DNA from: Torymus aiolomorphi | Lineage: Eukaryota > Arthropoda > Insecta > Hymenoptera > Torymidae | Assembly: GCA_036365515.1 (NCBI GenBank) | Contig: CM070873.1 | Coordinates: 193,749,104-193,813,103 of the forward strand | Direction of reading: 5' to 3' | DNA: 64,000 nt | In this document: piece by piece, positions 47,007-58,944 of the stretch | Layout: the number at the start of each line of letters is the position of its first letter | Numbering within the stretch: position 1 is the stretch's first letter | Notes under the pieces: model-generated | What the model was told of the DNA's origin: nothing | Database searches by the model: none | What the model saw: the letters and a program-made list of their open reading frames with translations, nothing else | Position numbers and translations under genes: made by a program

Positions 47007-47610
47007 AGTCACTAGTTACTCACTACATACTTCAGCTAAAAATTAATGGATTTTCATAATTTTCGTGATTTTTCAAGTTTTATTATCATTTTTTTATTCT
47101 CTTTAACGGGGGAAAAAAATTCATGTTTTTTTTATTTTTCGTTCTTTTTAATCCGATTTTTACTTTTTCAAAAACGGTTTTTGACATTTTTTCAATGGTA
47201 GTAAGATGAATTCGTTAGTATTGCATTTAAAAGAGAAACCTTTCATTTTGTTTTTTGAAAATTATTCATTTAGCTATCGTCTTACATTTGTTATTGAAAG
47301 AAAAACGTAAATTGATATCTCAATTGCAATAGATAACTTTCGTTTGTTTTTGAGAAAAACACGATAACAAGAGTTAAAATTAATCGTCTTAATATTTGGC
47401 ACAGTGGTAGCTTTTTTATATCTTCAGATCAACTTTGTTGTCCAAAGAATCTGATTGTTACGATCAAAGATATTGTGGATTAAAAATTTCTTAAAAGTGT
47501 TTTAAATTCCTGTTTCTCAGAGAATATCTCATTATTCTACTCAAACTTTTAACGACTAATTATACTTACTTATGATAGTACTGGATTATAATTTCAGAGA
47601 TAACATTATA
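47007..47610. other. AT-rich spacer
   Basis: No supported feature. Confidence 0.35.
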
Positions 47611-47611
47611 A

Positions 47612-47715
47612 AAGTGTTTTCCTATCATCGTGTGTAAAGTTCGAGTTTGCACACGCATTTGGGCGCACAAGTACATGTGCAGGCTCGAACTTCGCACAAG
47701 TTGATAGGAAAAATT
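47612..47715. repeat. Short hairpin element
   Basis: 'ttttcctatcatcgtgtg' with 'agttcgag' pairs with 'ctcgaactt' and 'agttgataggaaaa', about 95 bp in all. Next to it, 47730-47800 repeats 'cttcgctcg' words. Confidence 0.55.
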
Positions 47716-48135
47716 AATAGTATACTATATGTCATCCTCGCTTCGCTCGGGCGACAAACTTCGCTCGTGCGGGAATCACCTACTTCGCGCACTTGTATCG
47801 TAACGTACTATTATTCACGACTCCACAATGGCCACTTTTTTGACCTAAAAAGTGAGACAAAAGTAACATTTGATTTTCGCTAATCCATTATTTTCTATTT
47901 GACAAAAATAATGGCCATTATTCCCACTTTTGCAGGAATGTTTTTTAAATTTTGTTATTTTTTCACTCAATAAAGTTCTATATACAACACGAGGCTAAAG
48001 TCGCATAATGTACTATCTTATTATCGACCTGCATAAAAGCATAAAACTTCTGTAGCCCTATAATCCATTTAAGTTTTATGAAAAATGAAAATCACATTAA
48101 TTTTTATTTCACCAACGTTTCCAACTCTTTTATAA

Positions 48136-48830
48136 ATTTTTTTTCGAGCACACCTACCAGACCAACTTTTTCTGGTTGTTTCTATAGTAAATAAGAAAAA
48201 TTCGCTGTTGAACAGAGTCTATCGAATGGTATACTTTTCCTACGACAAATTATAGGTTCGAGAAAATTATCAAAAAAGTTCTTCTCTTCAAACCTCTGTC
48301 ATTTAGCACAGAATCGACCAACTTTAAAGTTCAAAAAGGTATTTAAACTTCGAAAGAAGAGCTTTAACTTGCTTTTTTAAAAATTAAAAACGGCTGATTC
48401 CGTCCAAAGTTACAAAAGATTGAAGTTGAAGGTAAAAAAGGCATAAAAATTCTGTCAAAGTCGACGCTGTTGATTCTGGCGATTTTTGCATTTTTATCCC
48501 CCTTTTTTACCTTCAACTTCAAACCTTTGTAACTTTTGAAGGAATCATCCGTTTTTAATTTTTAAGAAAGCAAGTTAAAGCTCTTCTTTCGAAGTTTAAA
48601 TACGTTTTTGAACTTTAAAGTTGGTCGATTCTGTGCTAAATGACAGAGGTTTAAAGAGAAGGACTTTTTTGACAATTTAACCAAAAACTATAATTTGTCA
48701 TAGCAAAAGTATACCATTCGATGGATATTGTACAACAGCAAATTTCTCTTATATGTATATGTATAGTAGAAACAACCAGAAAAACCTGGTTTGGTAGGTG
48801 TGCTTGAAAAAAAATTTTCAAAAGCAAATT
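48136..48830. mobile_element. Fold-back element (~695 bp)
   Basis: Arms of about 320 bp ('gagcacacctaccagacc' and inverse, 'ttagcacagaatcgaccaac' and inverse, 'accttcaacttcaa' and inverse) are separated by a ~40-bp loop near 48465-48505. No coding capacity. Confidence 0.85.
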
Positions 48831-48899
48831 TAACGTTTCGTCGCAGATTTCGGTAGAATAATTGAACATATGTATCATTTACAAATTAGTAGAATTTCG

Positions 48900-49400
48900 G
48901 TAACGGAACAATGCGCACATAGAGCGTTGGGTACTATTTAAGATATAAAACGGAGACTTACGACATCGGCTTTCGTTAATTTTATAATTTACATTAAGTG
49001 GGATGGTTATTATTTAAAATATAAAATAGGGATTTACGCGCTTAAATATCGATAGTTTTGTAATTCACACTTAGGGGTATTTTTATTGTTTCGGATATAA
49101 AACAGATTTACGGGCCCAATTTTTGATAGTTTTATAATTTAAACTTAGGGGTTGGTTATTGTTTCAGATATGAATACGAGATTTACACGTTCAAATTTCG
49201 ATATTGTTATAATTATCACAAAGGGATATGGTTATTGCTTCAGTAATAAAAAGCAAACTCATTCACTCGAATTTCGGTAATTTTGAACATACATTAAGAC
49301 GGATGGTTATTGTTTAAGATATGCGAGACTTACTTGACGGAGTTCTGCTAATTTGTATTATTAATTGTACTGAAGCATCATAACTTTTATGTAAGACGGT
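48900..49400. repeat. Degenerate ~75-85-bp tandem repeat
   Basis: 'gttattgtttaagatataaa' variants followed by 'gatttacg.gttcaaattt' recur about seven times between 48940 and 49330. Highly diverged. Confidence 0.5.
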
Positions 49401-49849
49401 TATTTCTAACTAATATATTTACGTATAGGTTTTATAAATTCAGCACCCAATTACACTTGGTAGGTGAATTATTTATTTATCAGTGGTGATCTACGTATTT
49501 CAACATCACATAACAGATTACTACAAGCTATTATAGAAAAGATCGGCGAACTAATATTGTCTGTCGGAAATCTCATTCTTACCATTACAGAGCCTCCTCT
49601 TTGGGGATACAATTGTCGCTACTACCACATATACTTCCTTTAGCTCCTCCCATCCGACCCTCCGTGGTTCCATAATCTCAAGAATTCGAAATACGGAAAG
49701 AGCGTTATATTTACTGAATTAATCAGGGAGTGTTACTAACGCGAGTCTCTCAAATTATTTTTTCTCTATTTAGGCACTTTCTCGACTAGTTATAATTATT
49801 TCTTTACCCGTTTTTGCGTGATTTTTCCCTTATTTTATAACGTTTTTCA

Positions 49850-51439
49850 ATTTTTCTAGTGCAATCGAAAAAAATAGACATTATCAACCTCTCAATTCCC
49901 AAATTCAATATATCTGTGTGCCACTAATATTAAAAAGGTTGTTGATAATTTTTTGTCCGAAATCTCATTCTTATTCCGTGTAGTTACAGAGCTTTCTCCT
50001 TCAGGACGCAATTAACGCTGCTATCTTATATTCTCTCTTAAGCTCTCCTCTACCGCCCCTCCGTGGTTCCTTACATATACATTGAATGAGTTCTACATAT
50101 GGAAAGAGAGTTTTTGTTGTTTAAATTAATTACGGAGTTTAATACCGTGTGTGCATTTAATTATTTTTGAAACTGTTTACGCTGTGTCTACAATAGGGAT
50201 GATTATTTCTATAGTCTTTTTTTTCATTCTTTTGTTTATTCGAGGGTACTAAATGCGGGAGCCGCAGGCATCGCTGCGAAAGCCAATAACCCGAGGGATG
50301 TTTTTATCGTAGAGAATGGCGGCGCGTAGCGCCGCCCTTGCCTTCTTATTCTGACTGGAAAAAAATAGACATTGTCACCCTCCCAATTCTCAAATTCAAT
50401 AAATCTATACGCAATTGACGCTGCTATCTTATATTCTCTATTAAGCTCTCTCCCGCCCTCCGTGGATCCTTACATTGAATGAGTTCTACATATGAAAAGG
50501 GTTTTTGTTTTTTACCTTATTAAGGAGTTTAATACCTCGTGTGCGTTTAATTATTATTGACACTGTTTACGCTGTGTTTACGATAGGAATGATTATTTCT
50601 ATAGTCTTTTTTTTTAATTCTTTTGTTTAATCGAGGGTACGAAAAGCGGGCGCTGCAGGCGTCGCTGCGAAAGCTAATAACCCGAAGGATGATTGTATGT
50701 TAGAGAATGACGGCGCGTAGCGCCGCCCTCACCTCTTCATTCTGTCTGGAAAAAATAGACATCATAAACCTCCCAATTCTCAAATTCAATAAATCTATAC
50801 GCAATTGGAGCTGCTACCTTATATTCTCGCTTATGCTCTCTCCCGCCTCCCTGTGGTTCCTTACATAGAATGAGTTCTACATATAGAAAGAGAGTTTGTG
50901 TTTTTTAAATTAATTACGGAGTTTAATACCTCGTGTGCGTTTAATTATTATTGACAATGTTTACGCTGTGTTTACAATAGGGATGATTATTTCTATAGTC
51001 TTTCTTTTTTAATTCTTTTGTCTAATCGAGGGTACTAAAAGCGGGCGCCACAGTCGTTGCTGCAAAAGCCAATAACCCGAGGGATGGATTGGTGTAGAGA
51101 ACGGCGGCGCGTAGCGCCGCCTCATCCTCCTTATTATGACTGGAAAAAAATAGTCATCATAAACCTCCCAATTCTCAAATTCAATAAATCTATACGCAAT
51201 TGATGCTGCTATCTTATATTCTCTCTTAAGGGCTCTCCACCCGCCTCTCCCTGGTTCCTTACATTGAATGAATTCTGCATATGAAAAGAGGGTTTTTGTT
51301 TTTTACCTTATTAAGGATTTTAATACGTCGTGTGCGTTTAATTATTTTTGAAACTGTTTATGCTGTGTCTACAATAGGGATGATTATTTCTATAGTCTTT
51401 TTTTTAATTCTTTTGTTTATTCGAGGGTACTAAATGCGG
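49850..51439. repeat. ~393-bp tandem repeat, about 4 copies
   Basis: The word 'tcgagggtacta' recurs at about 50240, 50631, 51026 and 51420 (periods 391, 395 and 394). Each unit contains the palindrome 'cggcgcgtagcgccg', a 'gatgattatttctatagtc' tract and 'ctcaaattcaataaatctat'. A more diverged copy lies at about 49560-49900. The last copy is cut at 51440 by the large inverted-repeat element. Confidence 0.88.
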
Positions 51440-51681
51440 GAGTCCCCGATATTTCCGCCAACCGAAGAAAGAACCACAAATGAGCCAACGGGTGCGTTGG
51501 CGTTGCCCAGCAATCGTACGCGCCGAACAGCGGAATTTTGACTTTTTGAAGTTAACTTCATGGAGCAAACAGTTGCTTCCTAAGTAATTACTTAGTTCTT
51601 TTCTTAAAGTAAATACTTAAGTAATTACTTAGTACTTAATTGATTGAAATGATGATTCTAACGACAGCTGCTTCAAGAGTT

Positions 51682-52026
51682 CTTTGTTCTATCGATACTA
51701 ACGGTCGTGCTGTCCAAGGAGTCAGGATGGTAAATGACAAGCCGTGTGTTTAGCTTAATGTCGACGTTTCGGACTCTTTTTTTATTGAGTCCCTTCTCAA
51801 GACTAAGAAACAATAGTCTAACAAATTTTTAGGTGGTCACAGCGATCAATTGACTGGTGGTATCGCTGTGACCACCTAAAAATTTGTTAGACTATTGTTT
51901 CTTAGTCTTGAGAAGGGACTCAATAAAAAAAGAGTCCGAAACGTCGACATTAAGCTAAACACACGGCTTGTCATTTACCATCCTGACTCCTTGGACAGCA
52001 CGACCGTTAGTATCGATAGAACAAAG
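51682..52026. repeat. Near-perfect palindrome inserted in the left arm
   Basis: Begins 'ctttgttctatcgatact' and ends with its inverse. The centre lies near 51854, with a loop of about 20 bp. Each arm contains a hammerhead-like or Penelope-like word group ('gagtcc', 'gaaacgtcgac'). Absent from the corresponding place of the right arm. Confidence 0.85.
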
Positions 52027-52324
52027 TACTTAGTACTTATACTAAAGTAAATATTTAAGTAATTACTTAGTACTTCAATTTAAGTAAATACTTAAGTAAT
52101 TACTTAGAACTTATATTAAAGCAAATACATAAGTAATTGCTTAAGTAATTACTTAGTTATTATATTTAAGTAAATACTTAAGTAATTACTTATATTACTT
52201 TTTTTTGTTAATAAATTCAATGAAGTACTTTATAGTTTTTTTATGCAATCTACTGAAAAGAATTGCCCCAATACTTCTATTTTCTCCACATCGATTATTG
52301 CTCAAGTGTATATCGACGGCTGAT

Positions 52325-52572
52325 CGGAACAAAATGCTATCTCGGCTAAGGTTAACAGAAGATGCGATCTCGGCCGAGGCTAACAGAAGATGCTATCTCG
52401 ACCTAGGCTCACAGAACGTGCTATCTCATCCGTGACTAACAGAAGATACTATCTCGGCCGAGGCTCACAGAACGTGCTATCTCGACCGAGGCTAACAGAA
52501 GATGCTATCTCGGCCGAGGCTAACAGAAGATGCTATCTCGGCCGAAACCCACAGAACGTGCTATCTCAAACG
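52325..52572. repeat. 28-bp minisatellite, left end of the nested fold-back
   Basis: About eight or nine copies of a unit like 'aacagaagatgctatctcgg' plus 'ccgaggct', with 'cacagaacgtg' variants alternating. Confidence 0.9.
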
Positions 52573-54199
52573 CGTTTTTTTTCTTCAAAATTTGTAGTCG
52601 TAGCTCTGCGCAACTTGATTAAACTTTTATTTCTACAAAATTGGTATCTTTAAAAATCGTGAAAAAAATTAGTCCTGATTTTTCAACAATGATTTTGACA
52701 ATTTACTAAATATGTGTATTATGAAATTCATTATAATTGATTATAAACGCTCGTTTAAATAAAGATTCAAAATTCAATTCTTAATTAAAAGAGTTGTTTT
52801 TATTAAAGATGAAATTTTTAATTCTTAATTTTAACTGTTTACAAGCGTTTAATTAAAGATTCAAGATTTCATTGTTAATTGGACGAGTTTTAATTAAAGA
52901 GTATACTTTTTATTGTTAATTAAACCAGTTTCTCTGAAATAAAATTTTAAATCTTATTTATATACCGTATAATTAGCATTCACTCTTAATCGTATGTCAT
53001 ATAATTAATATACGCTCTTCATTATATGCGGTATCATTAACATTCGCTATTAATTATATGCCATATAATTAATTTCTCTCTTAATTGTATGCATTTAATT
53101 AATCAAAGGCTAGTTTGTATTTGACATCATCTAAGGGGTTTTTCGCCCCGCCGATTTCAATTTTGAGGTCTATTTTAGTGTAGAATGCATCGCGCATGCT
53201 CAGTAAATGATTTTTGCTTCAATGAATCTCTATTAGCTTGAATCTGAGGTCATTCGAGGGTTTTTCGACCCGCTGATTTGGATTTTGCCGTCTATTTCAC
53301 TATATAATCCACGCGCATTTTCAGTAAATCAGTTGTAGTTGTTGAGGTATAAGAGCGGCCGTTACCATTGTGAAGTCTTATATATTATAGCTATTAAATA
53401 TGAATATTTTGGCGACACTCGTCAAAATAAAAATCATCTACTGCATAACGCATGGTATTGTACACCAAAATTGACATCAAAATCGAAATCAGTGATACGA
53501 AAAAAAACCCTGAATGACCTCGGATCTAAGCTAGAGGCTCATTTGCGCAAAAGTCGTCTACTGCACATGCGCGTTGCATTGTACAGTCAAATAAATTCCA
53601 AAATTTAAATAAGTGGGTCGCAAAACCTCCAGAATGACCTCGGATTTAAGCTAGAGGCTCAGTTGCGCAAAAATCGTCTACTGTGCATGCGCATTGCATC
53701 GTACACTAAAATAGATCTCAAAATCATCAGTGAGTTGAAAAACTCAGTCGCAAAAATCAGTGAGTCCAAAAACCCCTTAGATAATGTCAAATGCAAATTA
53801 GCCTTTGATTAATTAAATGCATACAATTAAGAGAGAAATTAATTATACGGCATATAATTAAGATTTAAAATTTGAATTAAGCAAAAATGGTTTAATTCAC
53901 AATAAAAATTATACTCTTTAATTAAAACTCGTCTAATTAAGAATTAAATCTTGAATCTTTAATGAAAGCTTGTAAACAATTAAAATTAAGAATTGAATTA
54001 TGAATCTTTATTTAAACGAGCGTTTATAATCAATTATAATGAATTCCATAATACACATATTTAGTAAATTGTCAAAATCATTGTTGAAAAATCAGGACTA
54101 ATTTTTTTCACGATTTTTAGAAACACTGATTTTGTGCAAATAAAAGTTTAATCAAGGTGCGCAGAGCTACCACTACAAAATTTGAAGAAGAAAAAACGC

Positions 54200-54440
54200 A
54201 CCTGAGATAGCACGTTCTGTAAGCCTCGACCTCGATAGCATCTTCTGTTAGCCTCACAGCACGTTCTGTGAGCCTCGGCCGAGATAGCACGTTCTATGAG
54301 CCTTGGCCGAGATAGCAAGTTCTGTGAGCCTCGGCCGAGGTAGCATCTTCTGTTAGCCACGGCCGAGATAGCACATTCTGCGAGCCTAGGCCGAGATAGC
54401 ATCTTCTGTTAGCCTAGGCCGGGATAGCATCTTGTTCCGC
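54200..54440. repeat. 28-bp minisatellite, right end of the nested fold-back
   Basis: Inverse copies of the left 28-bp array, about eight or nine units, not in the same variant order. The arrays have therefore evolved separately. Confidence 0.88.
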
Positions 54441-54722
54441 TCAGCCGTCGATATTTTGATGCGTCGAGCGAATTGAGAACGAGACTGTAATGGCTACAAA
54501 TACACGCAGATGCTCGATATACTACAGTTGCCAAGAGTATTGACTATTGCGTTTTGTCCCAAATAGATATTTTCATTAAAGCATTGCATGTATGAAGCGC
54601 GAATGTGACGACAATCATGTATGGATGTATGCTCATTTTGTGATCACAACTATATATTCATTGAATTTTTAACACTGAATGACAAGCTAGGTATTTTATT
54701 TGTGATAAATTATGTATTTTTA

Positions 54723-55086
54723 GGCGGGAGCCACCCGTCATTTATGGATTTACAAGGTTAGACAGATATTGATGGGGAATGCCCCACGCGATCCTCAAGT
54801 TATGCAAAAACCAAGGATTGACGACCAGAGTCGCACCCGATGTCACGTGCACTTTACTACTACGCGATTGGTATACTTTACGTGGATTAGTGTAGGCTGG
54901 CATTGAGTGTAATGCTCAAAGCGGACCCCGATCTCCTTAGTTTTTAGCCAGCGCTCCAACGCACTCTGCTTTACCAGAGTGCGGAGACCCAATTTACTGA
55001 GGTTATTTTAAAGAATAAATAAAGTACAAAAAACTAGTGAATCCAATTAACACCGTTTATTTACGGTAAATAAATTAAACTTACAA
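54723..55086. other. Interior of the large inverted-repeat element, unassigned
   Basis: GC-richer than the arms. Contains an AATAAATAAA stretch near 55014. No gene recognised. Confidence 0.35.
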
Positions 55087-56540
55087 TGTAGGGTCGCCCG
55101 CAAAGCTTCAGCTTATCCTATCTCGCAATCGATGGTTCAGAATGAGAGAGAGGTAGGTAGGTCGTAGCTGCTGTCGTCCTCCTGGTGCGCAGATGACTTC
55201 TCCTTGACTGATGGTTGTTTCTGACGTCTCGTAGACTGGGTTGCTGTCGCCTGAGTTCCCGTCGGGTGTTGCTCTAAGTCCAAAAGATGGCGAGGCGATT
55301 TCTTCTAAGTCACCGTTTTATGATTTCTCCGACCGAAATTTTTACAGAGTCCTTTTTATGGTTTTTTAGCTTCGCCCTTTTAAATATGGTAAAATGCACT
55401 GGCCACTGGAACCCTCATCGTATTTATAGTCGCGCGGCTCCCTGTTTTCCGCAGCATCTCACAGTGTCAACCCCAGAGTCCGGGAACAGCTGTCCTGTGC
55501 TAGTACTCACGGATACACCTATGCATCCATGTGTTAGAACGCCGAGGCATCGATGATTGATAATTGGCGTATCCAGATTCTTGTATTCGGTGGCCTGGCC
55601 ACTCTGACCTGTCAAAAGGGAGTTCTCGCGGTGGAGAACCACACTGCTCCTCCCAAAATATACTTATGGCTTTCTTTCTTTTATCAGGAGTTGTGGGCGC
55701 ATGCCGCGCAGTGGGGGGTGGTGAGGGGCTTGAGCGCTTCCCATGGTTTCTGCCGCGGTGATAATTACGTGAGACTGCCTCGACCCTTCCGCTTACTCCC
55801 TCGCTTAGTATGGATCTCTCGCCCTTTCATTTTTTTCTGCTTTTCATGACTTTTCATTGATTCCTTTCAGCGCTGTCGTTACGAACAGTTGAAAATATAA
55901 GATTTCCTGAAGCAACTATTTTTTCCATGGAAAAAACTTTTAATTCATGAATTTTATGAAATTTTATGTTTGTTTGTCCTTTTCAACATTTACAAATTAT
56001 TAATCGAAGTAAATATTCGTTCGTTAATTGTCCGCATCAGTATGTCGTCATATCGCAAAACTAGATACGCAAATACTTTCACATTCTCACATACATACAA
56101 GAATAATCTACATCACATCGACAATATAGTAATTTTCTAATTTGATCTGACGCTACAAATAATCAGCCGTGTCATAAACTGTAAACCAATGCCTCCGTTG
56201 CCGAACGTTCTCTCGTGTATTTGGCGAAAATACACATTACTTCGCGCGTTAGACGGCCGTGTCGTCAGGACGTCGTCAATCGGTTGATCCTTGCCAGTGC
56301 TCGTATCCGTCAGGGCGTGGGCTGGTGTGATCTATGCATGTGGAATCTGTCATTCCTCGGCGACGGCGTAGGAGCATGCAGGATCGCGTGAGATTCGCGT
56401 AGATTTCTTTCCCACCGAGACTGCTAGACCTTTTAAATTGCGCGAGTATATGCGAGGGCGTCTAGTCTCGCTCTGGCTTTGAACTCACCTTTATCTTCAA
56501 ATGTGAGAGTCATACGTAAAAAGGAGTCGCGGTTATTACA
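55087..56540 (-). mobile_element. Possible solo LTR (minus strand)
   Basis: Bounded by TGTAGGG and GGTTATTACA, so reading TG..CA on both strands. On the minus strand 'gactataaatacgatg' at about 55420 resembles a TATA box in a GC-rich promoter context. No target duplication or internal coding region was found. The alternative is simply unclassified interior of the host element. Confidence 0.3.
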
Positions 56541-57805
56541 GCGACCTATTGAGTCTCTCGACAATTAAACTAAACAATTATTACACAATTATTTATAAAA
56601 TTACAAAATTACTACACAATTGTTTATAAAATGTTTACAATTTCATCAATTCGCTCAGCATTGTTAGCGTATATCACATTATAATATCATAATAGAATAA
56701 TATAACTATAATAGAATAATATACTATGTATTTCAGTTCGAAATTGAACTTGTCCATCAATATTTTTAGAAATAAGTCAAATACACAATAAAAATAAAAG
56801 AAAAATATAAAAATGTACAAATACATAATATTATCACAAATGAAATGAATGCCTACCTTGTCAGTCAGTGTTAGAAATTCAATGAGTATATAGTTGTGAT
56901 CACAAAATGAGGATACATCCATACATGATTGCCGTCACATTCGCGCTTCATACATGCAATACTGTAATGAAAATATCTATTTGGGACAAAACGTAATAGT
57001 CAATACACAAAAACACAGAATAGACCAAAACCCGCTGTGAGGCTATGTCGTCTAGTCAAAATACAGTAGTCTTCCCACATTGCAAAAATTGTAAATTTAA
57101 AAAAGCTACATAGGTAACGTTCTGAGAGATAATGAGAACGATTTCCAGAGACATGCAATGTAACTTAGGTCCTACACTCGGAGAATTTTGTACTCTATTA
57201 GGCCTACAAAATAATCATGACAAGCTTTTGGGGACCTGTGGGGAGAAATATGTTCGTTCCTCTTGTCACCTGTAGTATATCGAGCATCTGCGTTTTGTAG
57301 CCATTAAAGTCCCGTTCTCAACTCGCTCGATGCATCAAGATATACACTTGAGCAATAATCTATGTGGAGATAATAGAAGTGTTGAGGCAATTCTTTTGAG
57401 TTGATTGCATAAAAAAACTATAAAGTACTTCATTGAATTTTTTATTAACAAAAAAGTAATATAAGTAATTACTTAAGTAATTACTTAAGTATTTACTTAA
57501 ATATAAGAATTAAGTAATTATTTAAGCATTTACTTATGTATTTACTTTAATATAAGTTCTAAGTAATTACTTAAGTAATTATACTTAAGTATTTACTTTA
57601 ATATAAGAACTAAGTAATTACTTAAGTATTTACTGAAAAGTACTAAGTAATTGTACTTAGGAAGCAACTGTTTGCCCCATGAAGTTATCTTCGAAAAGTC
57701 AAAATTCCGCTGTTCGGCGCGTACGATTGCTGGGCAACGCCAACACACCCGTTTGCTCATTGGTGGTTCTTTCTTCGGTTGGCGGAAATATCGGGGACTC
57801 TTAAC

Positions 57806-58016
57806 AGCTAAGCATGTAATAAAATTAATTTGCAAATTGTGTAGTACGGAGGGCCACTCAATAGACGCGTGTAAGTTAAATAAGATGTCGAGTAATCATT
57901 GTCAATACTGCCAAAATATGGGGCACGAGGTTACACAATGTCCTTCTATTACAGAATACGAACTGTCTTGGAAATATAAGGAAAGAGGACACGACCTTTA
58001 CCAGGGAAAAAGGTAA
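57806..58016 (+). pseudogene. gag-like fragment with two CCHC zinc knuckles
   Basis: About 70 codons with 'CKLCSTEGHSIDAC' and 'CQYCQNMGHEVTQC', both C-x2-C-x4-H-x4-C, typical of insect LTR-retrotransposon Gag proteins. It starts immediately after the right terminus of the large inverted-repeat element and lacks its N-terminus. No pol follows. Confidence 0.55.
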
Positions 58017-58074
58017 TATAACCATATCAAATAAATAACTAACTAAACATATAAGAATAAATTTCCTCGAATCT

Positions 58075-58425
58075 CAAGACTTAACAACTCCATTTTTTGC
58101 CTAGACCTCGTGTCCCCCGGCTACTTAGGTATTATTAGACTTTTTTTTAGTAATTGACTTTCTTACTGTTGCACGACTGTCTAACTCCCTTTTTGTGTGG
58201 AGCTCGCGTCCCTCTCCTATATGGGTTGACGAATTTTATAATTAATCGCCTTTGCTTACTGTTGCTGGTCTACGTAACTTCCTTTTTTGCGTGGAACTTG
58301 CATCCCTCGGCTAATTGGGTTTAACCCTTTTTTAAATATTTCATTTGCTTTCTGTTGCACATCTACTATTATAACTCCCATTTTTTGCGTGCGGCTTGTG
58401 ACCTCCGGCTATTCAAGTGTGGGAG
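58075..58425. repeat. Degenerate ~100-bp tandem repeat
   Basis: 'aactcc.ttttttgcgtg' followed by 'gtccctcggct' recurs about four times (near 58088, 58190, 58276 and 58375), each with 'ctttctgttgcac'-like spacing words. Confidence 0.55.
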
Positions 58426-58794
58426 TTTTGTTTTTTTAAATATCCTCCGCATGCCCATCTGGAAAAGCTGAGTTGATAGTAAAGGGCGCCTGCATTCTAC
58501 TCAAAATCATAATAGATTTTTAATAGCCTACTTCTATTGTACCTGGTTTATTGTTTACTGAAGCATCAGTTCTGGAAGGCGATGAACGCAAAAATGAATT
58601 ATTAACTGGCGATGGAAGAATGTACCGTCAGGAGTAAACTCACATGATTCTTCGTACTTAATACTATACATACGAAAGGGTGAGGTCGCACGATAAAAAT
58701 AAAAATTTTCATATTTGTAAATGTGTGTATGATTAATTTCCGAATGAAAATATTATATGAGATCTCATATGAGATCGTAATTGAAGCTAACATA

Positions 58795-58942
58795 TATCTC
58801 TTATTTTCCTCATATGAGACCGTTATACGAATTTCAGACATGAGAACTGTATGAGATCTCATATGGAGATCTCATCTGCAATTTTAATTAATTAATAAAT
58901 AATTTATATTTAATGTAAACGCATGAATAGATATTATGTTTT
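58795..58942. repeat. Left member of an inverted repeat around Penelope fragments
   Basis: 'cgttatacgaatttcagaca' through 'ttaattaattaataaataat' returns inverted at 61685-61825. Includes the palindromic words 'gagatctcatatgagatc'. Confidence 0.7.
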
Positions 58943-58944
58943 AA

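Larger units (their letters stand above)
52314..54450. mobile_element. Fold-back element nested in the left arm
   Basis: Termini 'cgacggctgatcggaaca' and the near-complement 'tgttccgctcagccgtcg' are flanked by ATAT at 52310-52313 and 54451-54454. The right arm of the host element has the uninterrupted site ('gatgcatcaagatatacac', 57329 on). Both ends carry 28-bp tandem repeats. The inner part is itself palindromic (about 52660-54130). No transposase. Confidence 0.85.
51440..57800. mobile_element. Large element with ~1-kb terminal inverted repeats
   Basis: Ends read 'gagtccccgatatttccgcc' on the left and its complement on the right. Without later insertions the left arm (51440-51681, 52027-52313, 54451-54722) pairs with 56820-57800. 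The arms hold multiple copies of 'aagtaattacttaagta' followed by unique sequence. The interior (54723-56820) has no recognised transposase. No clear target duplication. It is probably a non-autonomous giant fold-back or Polinton/Maverick-unrelated DNA element; the class is unknown. Confidence 0.7.

Noticed and set aside
45964..47059. Frames over the CA and GT microsatellites
   Set aside because: Poly-Val/Cys-like translations of dinucleotide repeats.
55287..55849. Short plus- and minus-strand frames around 55287-55849
   Set aside because: They fall in the LTR-like GC-rich island, overlap each other on both strands and match nothing I recognise.
58601..58862. 86-codon minus-strand frame next to the Penelope inverted repeat
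   Set aside because: Overlaps the 'gagatctcatatgagatc' palindromic words and shows no domain.
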